From Imbricaverruca yamaguchii (taxonomy: Eukaryota > Arthropoda > Thecostraca > Neoverrucidae), in NCBI GenBank assembly GCA_034440575.1, contig JAOTOL010001322.1, positions 431,001 through 495,000 on the forward strand: a stretch of 64,000 bases of DNA, given 5' to 3'. Shown here in pieces: positions 11,713 to 24,540 of the stretch. Below the pieces are notes generated by a model that made no database searches, had not been told where the DNA came from, and saw only the letters and a program-made list of their open reading frames with translations. The position numbers were made by a program, and so were the translations under genes. The number at the start of each line of letters is the position of its first letter. Position 1 is the stretch's first letter.

Positions 11713-13766
11713 CACACATCTTGGTCATGGAAGCTCGAAAGCATGAAAGCGTGAAAAGCACGAAATTTTAGGTTGTGAAAAGTATTTCCTGTGGATATAA
11801 CATCTTGTGTCATTGTACTTTGCATTTGGCTTGTCCAGTGAGCTATTAACAACTTTAAAGATGCACAAATGTGCTGATACAAGCTGAAATAGCTATGGCC
11901 TTCAATCGTAAATACAGTAATGTATAATACAGCCGAAGTACACCACTATTTATGCACTCTATGCAATATCTCATGCAAAGCCAAACAACAAGCCTTTCTG
12001 AATCAAAGTCGTGGAATTTAACTAAACAATTGATTAATGTGCATGTCTGAATTAATAAAACGCATGTAAAAATGAACTTGTATGTAAGACAAAGAATGGA
12101 TTGATTGACAAAAACGCTCTACTCTCATTTCGCCACACTCCTTGTAACCGTGCTCCTTCCAGCCTTTCTACCGTATCATGTGCAGCCGAAGTAAGAAATC
12201 AATAGTGATCCGTATTCCATGATCCTCATGCCATGTGGACAGAAGTCCAGTGGTAGGCTGCTCGCTGAACTGCCAATGTTGGGTGTCCGACTGAGACGTG
12301 GAAGCCGGGACAACATGCACGCGTTCAGCTGACTTCATGGATGCAGGACACATGATCACGTGATGACCGTCAGCACGACTTCCTACCCTTGGACTACCTG
12401 CCTGTGATAATTCCGGTAGGCTGCAACTGAATGTCCATAGGTGAAGCAGCGTAGTATTCCCCGCCCATAGTAACTATGAAGCGACCCAGTCCATGCTCCC
12501 AGCGACTGTCCATGTAAAGTTACCACCGGAACATAATTTAGTGACATACTGTACCTACCATGTGTGCTAACTTGTGAACAAGATCAAGAACATAAGATGC
12601 TATGTCTAGTTTAGGTGTTATTTTCATCAACATTCAAAGGTACTACCGTTGCCTTTTTCGCTCCTTTCCACTAACTCCATAGAACTCATCAATCCTAAAA
12701 ATGTGGCGCAGGTTACTCCGCCACTATATACTTGCACGCCTGCGCTGTAATCAATGACATAAATTTCCCGAGGACCCAATAGCCTTGGCCCGATCCCCTA
12801 CGACAGCATAAACCACATCCACAGCCCATCAATCCATGTCTCATAAATATGCTCGTCGAGCAGCGATTTCCTGTTGGGTCTGCACACATTTCCTTGAGAG
12901 GATAGGAGGTGATGCGAAATCAGGTCCGGCTAGTCCGGCCAATCTTTCGGTTTGAAATTTGCTACAGAATTTCGCTTCAGCTGTCATAATTAATCGTTCG
13001 AGCAACTTTGCTAAATGCCACGAACCTGCGCCATGTGTGAGTAGCCAATCGAATAAGCTACTGACAATGTCTGCCAATGTAAGCCAATGTATTGACAATA
13101 TAAGCCAATGACAATGTCGTACATTGACATTCTTACAGGAAGGCTTCGAAGCTCATTCTGGTGGAGGTGCTGGTGGGAAGGGGCTGAGAATTGGATGAAG
13201 AGATTCTGTGAAATGAATGGCTTGATCCGGAAAATGTGATGCTTAGTTGAAGTGGGAATGCCTCTGTCTGTCGTTCAAAACATAACTTACCATGTTCAAA
13301 ATCCCAAATGTTGATATCAGATATAGCGTTTGTTGTTTTGTGGAGGAAAAGAAATGCGTGTTTCTTCAAAGTGTCTGAGTTCAATTTCCACGCAATAATA
13401 ATTATTTGCTTATATGCAGTGAGAGCTTACCTCCAGAGTGGTTTCCACTACTCGTCCTGTTTTACTGCAAATGTCGTGTGGCATTTGGAAGACCATCACC
13501 AAAAACGAGCGAAGCTTAATAAGTAGTAGAATGGTAGTATGCAATGGCAAGTCACCGAGGAGAAGCGCTGTGTCCGACCAGCCAGTCGGATCGCAACCGG
13601 GCTCCTGATATTTGAAAAGCATGCTAACTGTCGTATTCCGAGAGCATCGTGCTGCAACAGATAGACAAGTGTATACTTCATTACCTAGGTGGTATTTAAG
13701 CTACAATTGCAACACCACATGCAATCTAGTGGAACTAGGGGGGCAAGGATCATCGATCCAAATAAG

Positions 13767-13770
<4 letters not shown>
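11713..13770. other. Unassigned sequence
   Basis: About 2 kb without recognisable protein, RNA or repeat. Repeats of 'gccaatgt' near 13,070-13,115 are short and irregular. Confidence 0.4.
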
Positions 13771-13821
<51 letters not shown>

Positions 13822-13870
13822 TATCATATATGTAAATATATATGTATACATATATGTACATATATATGCA
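13771..13870. repeat. TA microsatellite with TATG-rich tail
   Basis: Pure TA from about 13,771 to 13,820, then degenerate tatatgtaca words to 13,870. Confidence 0.9.
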
Positions 13871-14337
13871 CTCAAAGATATCCAATCAATAAACAAATGT
13901 TCGGAAAGGTGAGCAGTCAAGGGCAAGATGTTTGTGCTTTGTGTGCGCCGCCACCTGGTCTCTCCAATATGAAAGGACCCTAAAATACAAGAAATGAAAT
14001 GCTATATGCTTCCCCAAAACATGATAATTCCCCCAGTACACCCTGGCGACTGTTAACCCTGGCAACACCTGCCCAACCTCCTCTACACAGCGCCCCCCCC
14101 ATCTGTGCAGTCTCATCCTCTGCTGGCTGTTCCCGGTCCTCCCGACAACCCCGTGACCTATGGCCTGGGTCAGAGAATCGCCGCGCCGCCGTCGGCACCT
14201 TCTCTTGATGAGATGTGCCCTATAGGACCTCAGGCCGAAGTCCTATAGGACACATTTCGTCCTATACGACACATGTCGCGCCGCCGTCGGCGTTTTCTGC
14301 CGACGGCAGGTGGCCTGCAGCCTGGGTCAGAGGACCG
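13871..14337. other. Unassigned sequence with GC-rich inverted and direct words
   Basis: Contains a duplicated cctgggtcagag + gccgccgtcggc word pair (14,165-14,200 and 14,275-14,340) leading into the 32-bp minisatellite, and a short 'gtcctatagga' repeat near 14,220-14,265. No gene recognised. Confidence 0.45.
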
Positions 14338-14692
14338 CTGCGCTGACCTGCGACCTCGGGCGCTGACCGCTGCGCTGACCTGCGACCTCGGGCGCGGACC
14401 ACTGCGCTGACCTGCGACCTCGGGCGCGGACCGCTGCCTCCTGGCGCGGACCGCTGCGCTGACCTGCGACCTCGGGCGCGGACCGCTGCGCTGACCTGCG
14501 ACCTCGGGCGCGGACCGCTGCGCTGACCTGCGACCTCGGGCGCGGACCGCTGCGCTGACCTGCGACCTCGGGCGCGGACCGCTGCGCTGACCTGCGACCT
14601 CGGGCGCGGATCGCTGCGCTGACCTGCGACCTCGGGCGCGGACCGCTGCGCTGACCTGCGACCTCGGGCGCGGACCGCTGCGCCGCCGCCGT
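14338..14692 (+). repeat. GC-rich 32-bp minisatellite, ~10.5 units
   Basis: The unit reads GCGCTGACCTGCGACCTCGG plus GCGCGGACCGCT. Most copies are identical; one unit near 14,425-14,445 is shortened to gcctcctggcgcggaccgct. Because 32 is not a multiple of 3, all three minus frames are open through it and give arginine-rich pseudo-proteins. Each unit contains TGACCT. High copy identity suggests recent expansion. Confidence 0.9.
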
Positions 14693-15548
14693 CAGAAGCG
14701 CCGGCACCAAACACGGCGCCATTGTTCTCCGCGGCGCGCTGGGCAGGTCTGATATCGTCGTTGGACAACTCACGACTCGTGTTTCTGATTGTTGCACGTG
14801 TTGTTGCCACTGTGAGAGAGGTTCCGGGTGCAGGCTACGGACACCGCATCTTGCAATCCTGATCAGGCGTGACCACCTCTGCAGCAGGAAAGGTATTTGC
14901 GCCGGGTGAAGCTAGACGATATACGGCTGCTGCGCTGCGGTGACGTGGGGCGCGGCTTCTTGGAACACAAAAAAATGTGTTAACTTTCCGCAAAAAGTAA
15001 ATTGTGGGTCAGGAAGGGGCTATATGCGTTCGTTATCACAATATACCCGAGTGTGGTCTCAAGTCTCCTTAGGTCATGTCAAGTTAAGGAATATTCGGAA
15101 TGATATCCGCGAATCATGCGTAAGCGACCGAACATCGTGCAATGCTTGGTTGCTAGATGATAAAGTTATCGTTCGATATGTAACTTTTTAATTAAATTAT
15201 ACCAAATTGATTAAAGAAGTAGCCCCAAAGTTAGCCGGGCCCCACTTGCTTACATAAAGAAAGACACAACATTGTTTCGGAATGGGGGCTGGAACCCCAC
15301 CCCCAGTGCAAATAGGGCTAAAACCATACATTAGACGATAGAGCAGACGATACGCAATGCGGCAGTCTTTCTTTCATCGCTCTAGTTCAACTGCAAACAG
15401 AAAAACGGATAGCTGAGAGCACGTACTACTTCCGGGTCAATGGCAAACAGCGTACTAGAAGGGACTTTGAGTCGATAGCTTTGTCTGATGCCCGGAGATT
15501 AAAGTTACCGACCAAAAGTCACAAAATGGGATAACTGGGGTGGATTTC
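14693..15548. other. Unassigned sequence
   Basis: No recognisable gene, RNA or repeat. Confidence 0.4.
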
Positions 15549-15620
15549 ATCATAGAATGAGAATAGCCTGGACCGAACGTACGTGGAAGACTTTTGTGAA
15601 AAGTGGAACACATTACCGGA
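15549..15620 (+). repeat. Dispersed repeat X, copy 2
   Basis: Matches 8,249-8,325 in the same orientation, with shared words ttcatcat, gagaatagcctgg and cttttgtgaaaagtg. The element type is unknown. Confidence 0.6.
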
Positions 15621-16769
15621 CATGCTCGACACAGTTGACTTCGTCAAAAGATTAATGGTTCCAGCAGCAATGATGGCGGTTTCCATAGTTTTCAGTGTGT
15701 CAGATGCGTTCTGATCGGCACAATAAACGGATCAGTACAGTCGCGTCATCGGCTTTAAGTTGTCTGCTACCTGGACTTCGAATTCGCAAATCAGATGTTC
15801 CTTTCTTCCTTCCTCTCGGCTGCTAATGTTGGAATTCATAATCGCAAAGTACATTCACGACCATTTGCAGATTGGTCGCATACTCCAACTAAATGCGCCA
15901 TCGGTTCACGAACAGTCTATGGAACGTGGTACGCACCCGCGCCCATCTCGACATGTCAGCCGAGGTGGCAACTGGCTCCTAGGACGACGATGCTGCCCGC
16001 GCAACGATGTGGCCTTGCCCCGCATTTGCGAGTGAGTATTTCCAAGCGCACCCGTCGCTGTTCGCTTGAGACATGCATGTAACTATTGAGAGACTGGGGG
16101 GGGGGGACATCCCCATTTCTGAAAAGTGGCGATTTGTCCCCCTTAATATTTTTTTTTCGTGTGTCCACCTCCACCCCCGCCCCAAGCCTCAGCTACCTGA
16201 GTATCATCGCCGGAAAATTATACTTAATAATTTAGAAAGTAAAAATTTGTATGCAAGAAATTTACCAAAAATAATAAAAGCCTATCAAGTCAATCGTCGG
16301 GCTTCTCAGGCTATCTGTCGTTAAAAAAAAATATCCGAATTGTAGATCAACAATCGTTAAAAAAATTCCAGACCATCCTCGAATAACATAAACTTTGACC
16401 ATCTTGTGCCTTCGCTTCGGTGGAAAATTGTACTTTAAGAGGCAACAAATTTGCATTATGGCAAGGCTATATAGTCTTAAGTTGCATTTCCCTGTGTTTA
16501 TATTGATATGTCCTGAACAAACGTGACTCTGGGTGTCCTTGAGTATCTTCAACACCATGGAGGGGAGCATGGGGAACCTTAGCAAGTACGTCAAGTTAAC
16601 GTCGTATTCGTATTCAGCGACGTGTTCGCCAGAGGCGTATTTGCATTGGCATCGGCATTCAGCGAGGGGTTTATGATCGTACAAATAAATTATCGCAAAT
16701 GCTTCTGCATGCACTGTACCCGCTGGAAACAACTACATGGGTCTCACATTACCAAAATAACGGTCATGG
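15621..16769. other. Unassigned sequence
   Basis: Open frames of up to about 156 codons (minus strand, 16,262-16,732) show no recognisable domain and contain no gene-like context. A G run at 16,096 and a T run at 16,150 are present. Confidence 0.35.
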
Positions 16770-18095
16770 TCCAACGCAAACCGTTTTCTTCGGTTTCCTC
16801 CCATTCTTTCGTTTTCATGCAAGCCTGCCCAATCTGATAGCCTGTGGTGAACCATCGTGGAACATTTGAAAGCGGTGCATGTCAAGGCAAACCTTCTAGG
16901 TAAAGGTTAGTTTGATTTATAGATGGCGATATTGAAGCGATATTGTTATGCGGTATCAAAAAGCTAAGCACTATAATTATTTTTCAATGGCAAAGGCCAA
17001 GCTGATCATCCGGTCCGCTCAATTTTGTTTTCGTTTTCGCTCAAACCCATCTAAATCTGGTAATAAGCATCTGGTACTAATGGTGAACACTCGAGTAACA
17101 TTTCAAACCGGGACATGTCAAGGTCAAAGGTTCAAGTGAGTTCTTCGATGAGACCTCGCATTTCTTCGCTATGGCTCGAATTTACAGGAAATGGCTGTCA
17201 TTCGACGTCACTTGTTATGCGGTATCAGAAATTTCACAATTCGAAATCACTTCGACGAGTCAAAATTCAAGCTCATTTCTTCGATAGCCTCACATTTGTG
17301 ATTTTCGTTCTCGCCCAGGTCTACCCAGATCCACCAACAAGCGATAGCCCATGGTGAATCGTCAAGCAGCACTTTGAAACCGGAATATATCAAGGTTAAA
17401 CCTCACGGCCAAAGGCTGGTTTGAATTCTTCGAAGTCCTCGCGATTCGTCGCTATGGTTCAATTTCCACGAAATGGGTGTCATTCGACGTGGCTTATGCC
17501 GCATTATGATGTTACTAAATCGAACTAGTTTCAAAGGTCAAAGGTCAAGCCGATTTCTTTGGTCGCCTCGTATTTTTTCCCTTAACCTATCCACATCCGT
17601 CTATCAAGCAATAGCCCGTGGTGCACCTCGAGTAACACTTCAAACCGGAACATGTCAATGTCAAACCACGAGGTTAGCTTAAATGGTTCAAGGTCCTCGC
17701 GCCTCGTCGCTGTCTTTCATTTTCATTAAGTGGAGTCATTCGACGTGCCGTGTCGTACTCTATCAAACTGTTCAGAAATCAAATTAAGTTTCCAAGTCCA
17801 TGGTCGAACTCATTTCTTCGGTCGCCCCACGTTTCTTCGTTTTATCCCAAAGCTACCCACGCTTGGCATCAAGACATAGCCCGTGGACAACTCTGGACTA
17901 ACATTTCAACCCGGGACATGTCATACCAAGCCTCAAGGTCAAAGATTAGTTTAATTTTCAGAGTCCTCGAGTTTCGTGGTTATGGCTTCAATTTGCATTA
18001 TGTGAGTGTCATTCGACGTGGCTTGCCGTACGGTATCAGAATGTTGAGATATGAAAATAATTTCAAAGGTGTCGAAGGTCCGGCGTGTTTACCAT
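16770..18095 (+). repeat. Satellite-like tandem repeat, ~270-bp unit, about five units
   Basis: Five diverged units are phased by the 'gtcattcgacgt' word at 17,197, 17,479, 17,735 and 18,008 and by 'ttatgcggtatca' at 16,946 and 17,215. Each unit has the order: gtcattcgacgtgg, tgcggtatcag, caaaggtcaa, ctcatttcttcggtcgcc, atagcccgtggtgaac, cattcaaaccggaacatgtcaaggtcaa, then cgcctcgtcgctatgg. Identity between units is perhaps 65-75% by eye. A perfect AGGTCA direct repeat spaced by one base sits at 17,535-17,547. Short open frames differ between units, so coding is unlikely. Confidence 0.85.
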
Positions 18096-18384
18096 GATTG
18101 AGTGTAATGGAGATAGGAGGGTCATATTTATTTTTGTTTGTAGCCATTGTGGCTCCCAAGAAATCCGGCATAACCTGTTCCAACGGTGGTCTCATCGCTG
18201 GTATCTAATTTACGCTACCACCTTGCTCTTCCGGACATATCAAATATAGAACACTTTTTAGTTTATCCGCTTTCCTCTTAATGGTTAAACGTAAGTTGTC
18301 AAATTTGCAAAAGAAACGACACGTGAATGCGCATAATTTTACAACTAGCCCGGGTTTAAAATTGCAAGGGAGCAATGTTGTAAT
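18096..18384. other. Unassigned sequence
   Basis: No feature recognised. Confidence 0.4.
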
Positions 18385-18670
18385 CCTGGGTAGATCCAGG
18401 AATTGTCATGTGGGCACCTGTCTGGAGGGGCGCCATTTCTTTGGAGCGGCGTCACTGTGAAAGCACCTGAAGGGGAGCCTCTGGCTGCAAAATTCGAGGG
18501 GGCGGGATGTACTCGGTCCTTCCCCGAGGGAAGGACCGAGTACATCCCGGTACTTTCCTTCCCAGGGGATGCCTTTTTATTTCATAGAAGCTCATCAGGC
18601 TGAAAAATTCGAGCGAGTACACTGGTACCTTTTTCAGTGGGACGCAATTTTCCCGGCCTGAAGAACGCCA
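18385..18670. mobile_element. Possible DNA-transposon fragment around a hairpin
   Basis: Starts with a gggtagatccagg word and contains ctggaggggcgccatttc, which recurs with changes near 22,395. A related 'gtgcagccagg' start occurs near 48,363. Such ends resemble those of common animal DNA transposons, but I find no matching inverted terminus or target duplication. The perfect hairpin at 18,503-18,549 lies inside. Confidence 0.3.
18503..18549. repeat. Perfect 22-bp hairpin with 3-nt loop
   Basis: The arms 18,503-18,524 and 18,528-18,549 are exact reverse complements (arm core CGGGATGTACTCGGTCCTTC) around the loop CGA. Nearby, gctgcaaaattcgagg (18,485) and gctgaaaaattcgagc (18,599) form a direct repeat on either side, so the hairpin may mark an inverted-duplication junction. 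Confidence 0.85.
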
Positions 18671-19624
18671 CCTTCCACATGGGGGGTACATGCCCTCAAT
18701 CCTAGACCCTTTAACCACCCTGGTTGTCATTGCATCGAAATGGTTCCCCGTATAATATGTAAGCATGGGAAAGGAAATTGCATGTTTAAAACCATAAAAC
18801 CATAAAACCATCGTTCAATATTTTGTTTTCGCTACTACAAGAGGGCAACGATTGACATACCTACAGAATTGCTCTATGGTGATCGTCAAATCGGGTCAAA
18901 CACGTACGACAAAAAACTAGACGTTCATAGGTAGCGATAAGTAGTGAAACCTGTTAATTGTCGTGGAACATTTAGTCCCCAAAATATAATTTTTAACAAT
19001 GGTAAATCTGGAAGAAATTTGAAAGACACATAACATTGAATTGAAGTGTCTGAAAATGTCATTGAAAAAGAAGTGGCTGAAATCCAAGGATTTTTTAGGG
19101 GGAAGGGGAGGGGAGGGAAGTTTGGGCTAGGTCCCTCTATCCTGTCCAAACTTACCGCGTCTCGGGTTTGCCCCCCCCCCCATCCTCATTTCGAATCCAT
19201 GGTTACACCCATGGCTTGAGGGAGGTTTTGCTCCGTGGTTGAGGTGTTGAGCCGACTCTCGATTTAACACCATTAAATACCGTACGCTTTCCGGCAGCGA
19301 TTTCTTCACACCATAAGGTGCAAATCGTGCCAGACGAGAAAGCGCATAATGTATGTACAAGTTATGCTTCGTCGTCGCGCCTAGTCTATGAAAACAAACT
19401 GATTAGATAGTGATTATATTTGTTTGATTAGGTGCAGTTCTGCGTCCAGCATAATTATGAGTAAGAAAATGTTGAAAATATCCTTATGCTCACAACATAA
19501 CAAAGAAATAGATCAAAATTCGCATCGCGTATATTTCTTTGTTTTAATATGAGCCTAGGGTCATGGTACGCGTTTTTCTATAACAAACTGAATCACTCCA
19601 TGTCACCCCACCTTCCCCGCCGCC
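18671..19624. other. Unassigned sequence
   Basis: No gene, RNA or repeat family recognised. A C run lies at 19,170. Confidence 0.4.
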
Positions 19625-19775
19625 CGACCGGGGAGCATGACTGGAGAGACATGACACTACCGAAGCCACACGACTGACCACCTGCACCTCCACCCCCCTC
19701 CCCCCCCCCGACCGGGGAGCATGATTGGAGATACATTACACCACCGGAGCCACACGACTAACCACCTGCCCCCCA
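19625..19775. repeat. 84-bp direct duplication
   Basis: The gaccggggagcatga word starts at 19,626 and again at 19,710, followed in both by 'ggagccacacgactaaccacctg'-like sequence. A C-rich spacer joins the copies. Confidence 0.75.
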
Positions 19776-20814
19776 CCCCCACCCCACCCAACACCCCACA
19801 CCCTGGTCTCACCAACCACGGCACTGAACCTTACCACGACCCACGACCAAACCGACCGGTCTCCATCTGACCCTCTCAGCCCTGGGCAGAGCGTGACTGG
19901 GATCATGACTGGGGCCGAACGTTAGGACTAGGACTTCACGGAGACCATGAAGGTCAAGGCCATGCAAGCTGAGCTGTCAGAAAGACCGTCATATCAATCG
20001 TGGTGGTAATGCATACTGAATTTCCTCCGGGCACATCGTTATTCAGCTCACTGACACGTGGAAAATGGCCCGTTGTGCTCGCGGACGACACATATGGACG
20101 ATGCATTAACCTTCCAGTCCAACGCAATCTGGAAATGCCTACCAAGTTGACGACACCACTTTTGACCCTGTCCAGCACTGTTGTGCTGCATCGCATCACG
20201 GTGTGCCACAACCTGAGGGAGGTACAGACTCGGATTGTGCGAGATTGAAAGTCTAATTTGTGCTCCTTTTCACGCAACGACAGACCCTAGAGTGGAATTA
20301 GATAATCGTCATGGAAAGTGTTGCACTATTTCCGGCTCCGGTCACGTTAGCGGACGGCTGGCGGCTTCAGGACGCCTTGATGCCCTGGTGCCTCTGGGTG
20401 CCAGTCAGCTGGTGGATGACAGATTCGCACGGTGCCGACTGGTGTCAGTCTACCGCAGGGCGCGAGATGGCGACCTCCCGCGTCAGCTGACAAAACAACG
20501 CACGTGAACACGGGAGTACACCCTGGCGGGAGACCTCCTGCGCGAAGGATTCCCGCCCGCACGTGTCGTGACTCCCCGTCAGCGAGTGTGCCCACTCCAT
20601 CACCCAGTGTGCACATGCCCTACAACATAGCGCTGTCGCTTGTTTTGTCTGGCGCCGCCACCGCCGCCGACGCCGACATCTGGCGGCACGAACGATTGAT
20701 CGGCGGCCTCGCGCCGCCTGGTACGTGCGCGCACCGGGCACATCCACGCAGCGTGCAGCCGCGCAAACCTCGTCTCAGCGTCGAATTGTCGCGAAGAAGC
20801 GAAAATCCAAGCGG
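19776..20814. other. Unassigned sequence becoming GC-rich
   Basis: Overlapping open frames on both strands reflect high GC content. No domain recognised. Confidence 0.35.
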
Positions 20815-20885
20815 CTGGCTAGGCTTGAACCCGCGGCCTGACCGCTACGGGACAAGCGCGCATGCTGCCAGACTGTCGGTTCCCT
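20815..20885 (-). repeat. tRNA-like B-box remnant (possible SINE head)
   Basis: The minus strand contains GGCCGCGGGTTCAAGCCTAG, close to a tRNA T-arm/B-box, 30 nt after a cgcttgtcccgtagcggt stretch. The acceptor stem and A-box are not recognisable, so a functional tRNA gene is unlikely; a tRNA-derived retroposon remnant is more plausible. Confidence 0.3.
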
Positions 20886-21294
20886 CTCCTAAGGGCTACC
20901 CCTGATGACTTGTGGAGGTCAGCCGATATGGTCTGATTCGAGACAAAATAAGACCGCCGGCAAGGATCGCCGGAGACCAGTTCAGAAGATCCATAGGCAG
21001 AAAGAGACCCAGAGACCCGTTTGTGATGGAAGCCGGACTTGCGTGACCTGGAGGAGACCAGGCCCAGTCGTGCCGCCCGGGGGCATCAGGGTCCGCCGCA
21101 GTCGCTGTCCTCCCTGCCGTCTTCCGACGCGGCCATGTTCTCCTCGTCCATCTGCCCTTCCAGCGGTACCCACTGTGGTGCCGGCCATTACACCAGGCCG
21201 CACAGTTCGGACGTCTCTCGTACGCGCTTGCCGGCTCTTTTCTCGTGTATGGGACTCGTCCACTATTATTGACAGCTGCGGGGGCCGAGACCCC
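20886..21294. other. Unassigned GC-rich sequence
   Basis: Frames of about 180 codons are open on both strands over 20,896-21,447. They are antiparallel, share no recognisable domain, and are probably a consequence of GC content. Confidence 0.35.
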
Positions 21295-21362
21295 GCAGTC
21301 ACGACCCTGGACCGTGCAGTCACGACCCTGTACCTCGCAGTCACGACCCTCGCGCCCGCAAT
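21295..21362 (+). repeat. 21-bp minisatellite, three units
   Basis: Three copies of gcagtcacgaccct plus a variable 7-bp filler, followed by a degraded fourth (gcaatcacgggg). Confidence 0.75.
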
Positions 21363-24275
21363 CACGGGGTCTTTTCCATCGCTTTGGCATCGACGTTGGA
21401 ACCGGGATCAGCTGGGCGGCGACGGTGACCTGCACAATAGCAAATAGACATGAGATCCCGTTTGAGATTAGACGGGCTCAGTTAGAGGAAGATTTATTGG
21501 TTCTGGCTTGCGAACATTACCGGATGCTATTGAATACTGACAAACGTAATGACTTGGAGAAATAGGTGAGGCCTGGTTTGGTCCGAAGAGTTAAGCTTTT
21601 CTCTTTTCTGGGACATTACACGACGTATTCCAGCTTTTATTCCTATTTTGGACGTTTAGGTTTGTTATCCAACAACAACAACAACAAAAATATTTGTGGA
21701 AAAAATATATTACGCAATGCCAGTTTTTGCCAGATATAATGATCTATGGGGTATGCCTGCTAACGGGGTAATGCTGTCCATGCATTTAGCGATGTTCCCT
21801 TTACATATTTAAAGTCATATTATTTTTCCTGAAGCTCATTTGATTCCAAAATGATGACGATTATCTCCGAATTACGACTCGTTTTAGGCAAAATCTGAAC
21901 AGTGTGAAGCACTAAGATGTCGCACAATTTGTAGATGGTACGAATTAGTTTTGCTCGGAAACGTAGAAAGCCATTAGGTTTATATTTTCTTTGTGCTCTC
22001 AATGAAATAATGGTATTACGCTCATGTGTAGTATTCCTCTCAGGACAGGGGCGAGGCTCCCTCGAGAGCCTCGCCCCGCGTCCTTAGGGTTTTCCGGGAT
22101 AGCTGCTGAATGAGTAGACACAGATATACGAAACTGTTATATACGAATATACGACAGATATACGAAATAGATATACGAAACCTTCATATACATCTGTTTT
22201 GCATATCTTGAACAAATGTCAGGCCACAATCGTTAGTCATTGACTCAAAACGGGCCAAATAGAGAAATGTTCCCAAACCTTCAAAGAGCCATCATTCGGA
22301 CTAATTACAACATATCAACGCCAAGTTCAGACAATGTTGTTCTTTCATCAAAGCAACTGTGTGTAAGTAGGGGCGTTTGGAATCGTTTGGAGGGGCACCA
22401 TTTCCTCGAATAGAAACAAATTTCAAAGTCCGTCGGAGGGGGCACCTTAGACTGACAATTTGTTGATCTGGGGAGGCTGAATGGGTGCACCGATTCATAC
22501 CAAAATGGCATATATTTCTTTCAGGAGACTCCTTTCTTCTAAAGACGGAACCTATTCCTCTGATAGACATCTTTTGCTTTAAAAAATATGCTAAGGGGTG
22601 GGGCACATGGTACAGTGCAGCTGATCGTGGGTGCTATTTCCTGATCAGAGAGTTGCCACAATTCCATGGATGGTGGATACATGCCCAAGTGTCCTTCCCT
22701 CTATGTCGCGCCTCTGGTGCCGAATAGCCCCATGAAGGTTGGCAGTGTCATCCCGGTCTCTCCAATATACTTTGAAAATAGGAGATTTTGCAGTAGGCAT
22801 ATTGGTGCCGTAATTTTGCTTCCTTTTAGTTCTAGACGCCATATTGTTGCTCATAAACACGCTGAGCTTCGTAATCTGACTTTCTTAAGACTGACGGACA
22901 TTGATAGGCATGGTGTGTTCTTATAGCAGCACATCAAACTGTAAAATAATGCATTACTGATATAAATCCAGCTGAAACCCGAAGTTTACCTTTTTGTGTG
23001 TTTCGTGCGCGACTTTGAATAAAAAAGCAGTCAGCTCAGCTTCTCCCTTTGCTTAAACACGAAATTCTTGAATGCAGTCAGGAGTTGCACCTTTTAAAAA
23101 GAATTCGCGTGGAAATAGTACGCCTGATATAAATCGTATAAAAACATCGGAAGATTCCTCTGATTTCACTTGAAATATATGCGAAGAAACTATGTGAAAT
23201 GCGCCGAAACAGGCGTGCCTACCGAAAACCACGCTGTGTACGTCCACAATAAGGTGTCCTGTTGGAAGGCCTCAAAAACTAACAAAAATAGATTAAAAAA
23301 ACAACAACCGAAGTAAGCAAACAACCGAAAATGTAATCGTTCGGGTTACATCTTATTTAGACCATCATCAGCGGGACAAATTTTCGCACATAATTGCAGG
23401 TCGATCCGACAAAATTTAGACGTTACAAACGACGCTTTTTGTCACCTCAACATGAGGTGTATATCTAAGGATTGCGGCTCACTGCAACGTTGTAAAGAAG
23501 GTAGCTAGAGAAATGACCTCAACACATTATATACATTCATGCTTCGTCTCTTTTTTGTATGCATATATGCCTATATGTTGTACGAGTTACGATTGATAAG
23601 TTATCCGCCTATACTTGCACCCCGGCGCGATGTCATGAGCGCGCTCACAAAACATGCCCCAAAAGTCGGCACATGAAGTGAGGCTTTCCCGGGGATAAAC
23701 CGGCTGCAGATATCCATTGTGCCCAACAAGAAGCAAAGAAGCATGCCATGGGGAAAGCTGTCCGACTTTGTCCATAGCTGTTATGCACACTTGTTGCCAT
23801 GTACAGTGTACGTTGTCACTACCTAGAACGAGGGTCTAAAACCCAGCGGATAACTTGGCAATTGAAGACATGCAACATTCACAGTTTCACCAAAAACCGA
23901 AGAAACTTCGATGCACATAATGTGTTAATACCGTTTGTTCATCTCTCTTGTTGTAAAAAGCTTGTACATGACCATAAACCTTTGGTTTAAAACCCGTAAG
24001 CTACGATAGCAAAAAGACTGCTCTTGTCGGCACCTCTAAATTTTGTGGGATCAACGTGCCATTTTGCAAGCATTCTTGAGTTGCCAAGGGTAATTGAAGC
24101 AAGATGCATCCCGAAGGATTTGCTTCTTTTGATTGTTAGGGGCAGACCCTGGTGCACAAATGACGGGGTCTGAAGTTGTTCATGTTCGGGCCCCTGAGTG
24201 GCAGTCCGGTATACCAACTCCCACGGCTGCCTCGACCTTCTCCTTCCGCACCGCCCTCCAGCGAGGCTGGGCCCT
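21363..24275. other. Unassigned, mostly AT-rich sequence
   Basis: Nearly 3 kb without recognised genes. A word related to the 18.4 kb fragment (ggaggggcaccatttcctcg) lies near 22,392. Short 'tatacga' repetitions occur at 22,120-22,180. Confidence 0.4.
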
Positions 24276-24540
24276 GCATAAAGACATAAAGACATAATGG
24301 CATAAAAGATCAGTGCAACTATGAGCCACAAGGGCTTTTTTTGGTTCTACTCTGGACACTCAACCAGTTGCCCACCAAATCCGTCGATCAGCCCTCCCTG
24401 CAATATTGAAAAACAAGCTCTCTATTCCTATAATGATTGCCTATGCTGTTTTTAAAAATGTTCAATGTCTTGCTACTGACAATGGTCTCTGGCAGCTGGT
24501 TCCAGTGTTGTATTACCCTGTTGGTGAATAAAGACTGTCT
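24276..24540 (-). mobile_element. CR1-like LINE 3' end (copy B), interrupted
   Basis: Minus-strand translation gives LFTNRVIQHWNQLPETIVSS and FKNSIGNHYRN, the same C-terminus as copy A at 7,749-8,239. The 3' UTR is also shared, as are the terminal TTTATGTC 8-bp repeats (24,283-24,300). Identity is high by eye over the whole 260 bp. The 5' side stops exactly at TTAA (24,540-24,543), where a TTAA-family transposon end starts. In copy A the same place reads tgccttaaccttg without insertion. Confidence 0.85.

Noticed and set aside
14262..14810. Arginine-rich frames of 156 and 182 codons
   Set aside because: Generated by the GC-rich 32-bp minisatellite; all phases of the unit are open.
20896..21447. 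Antiparallel frames of about 180 codons
   Set aside because: Both strands are open over the same GC-rich DNA, with no recognisable domain or gene signals.
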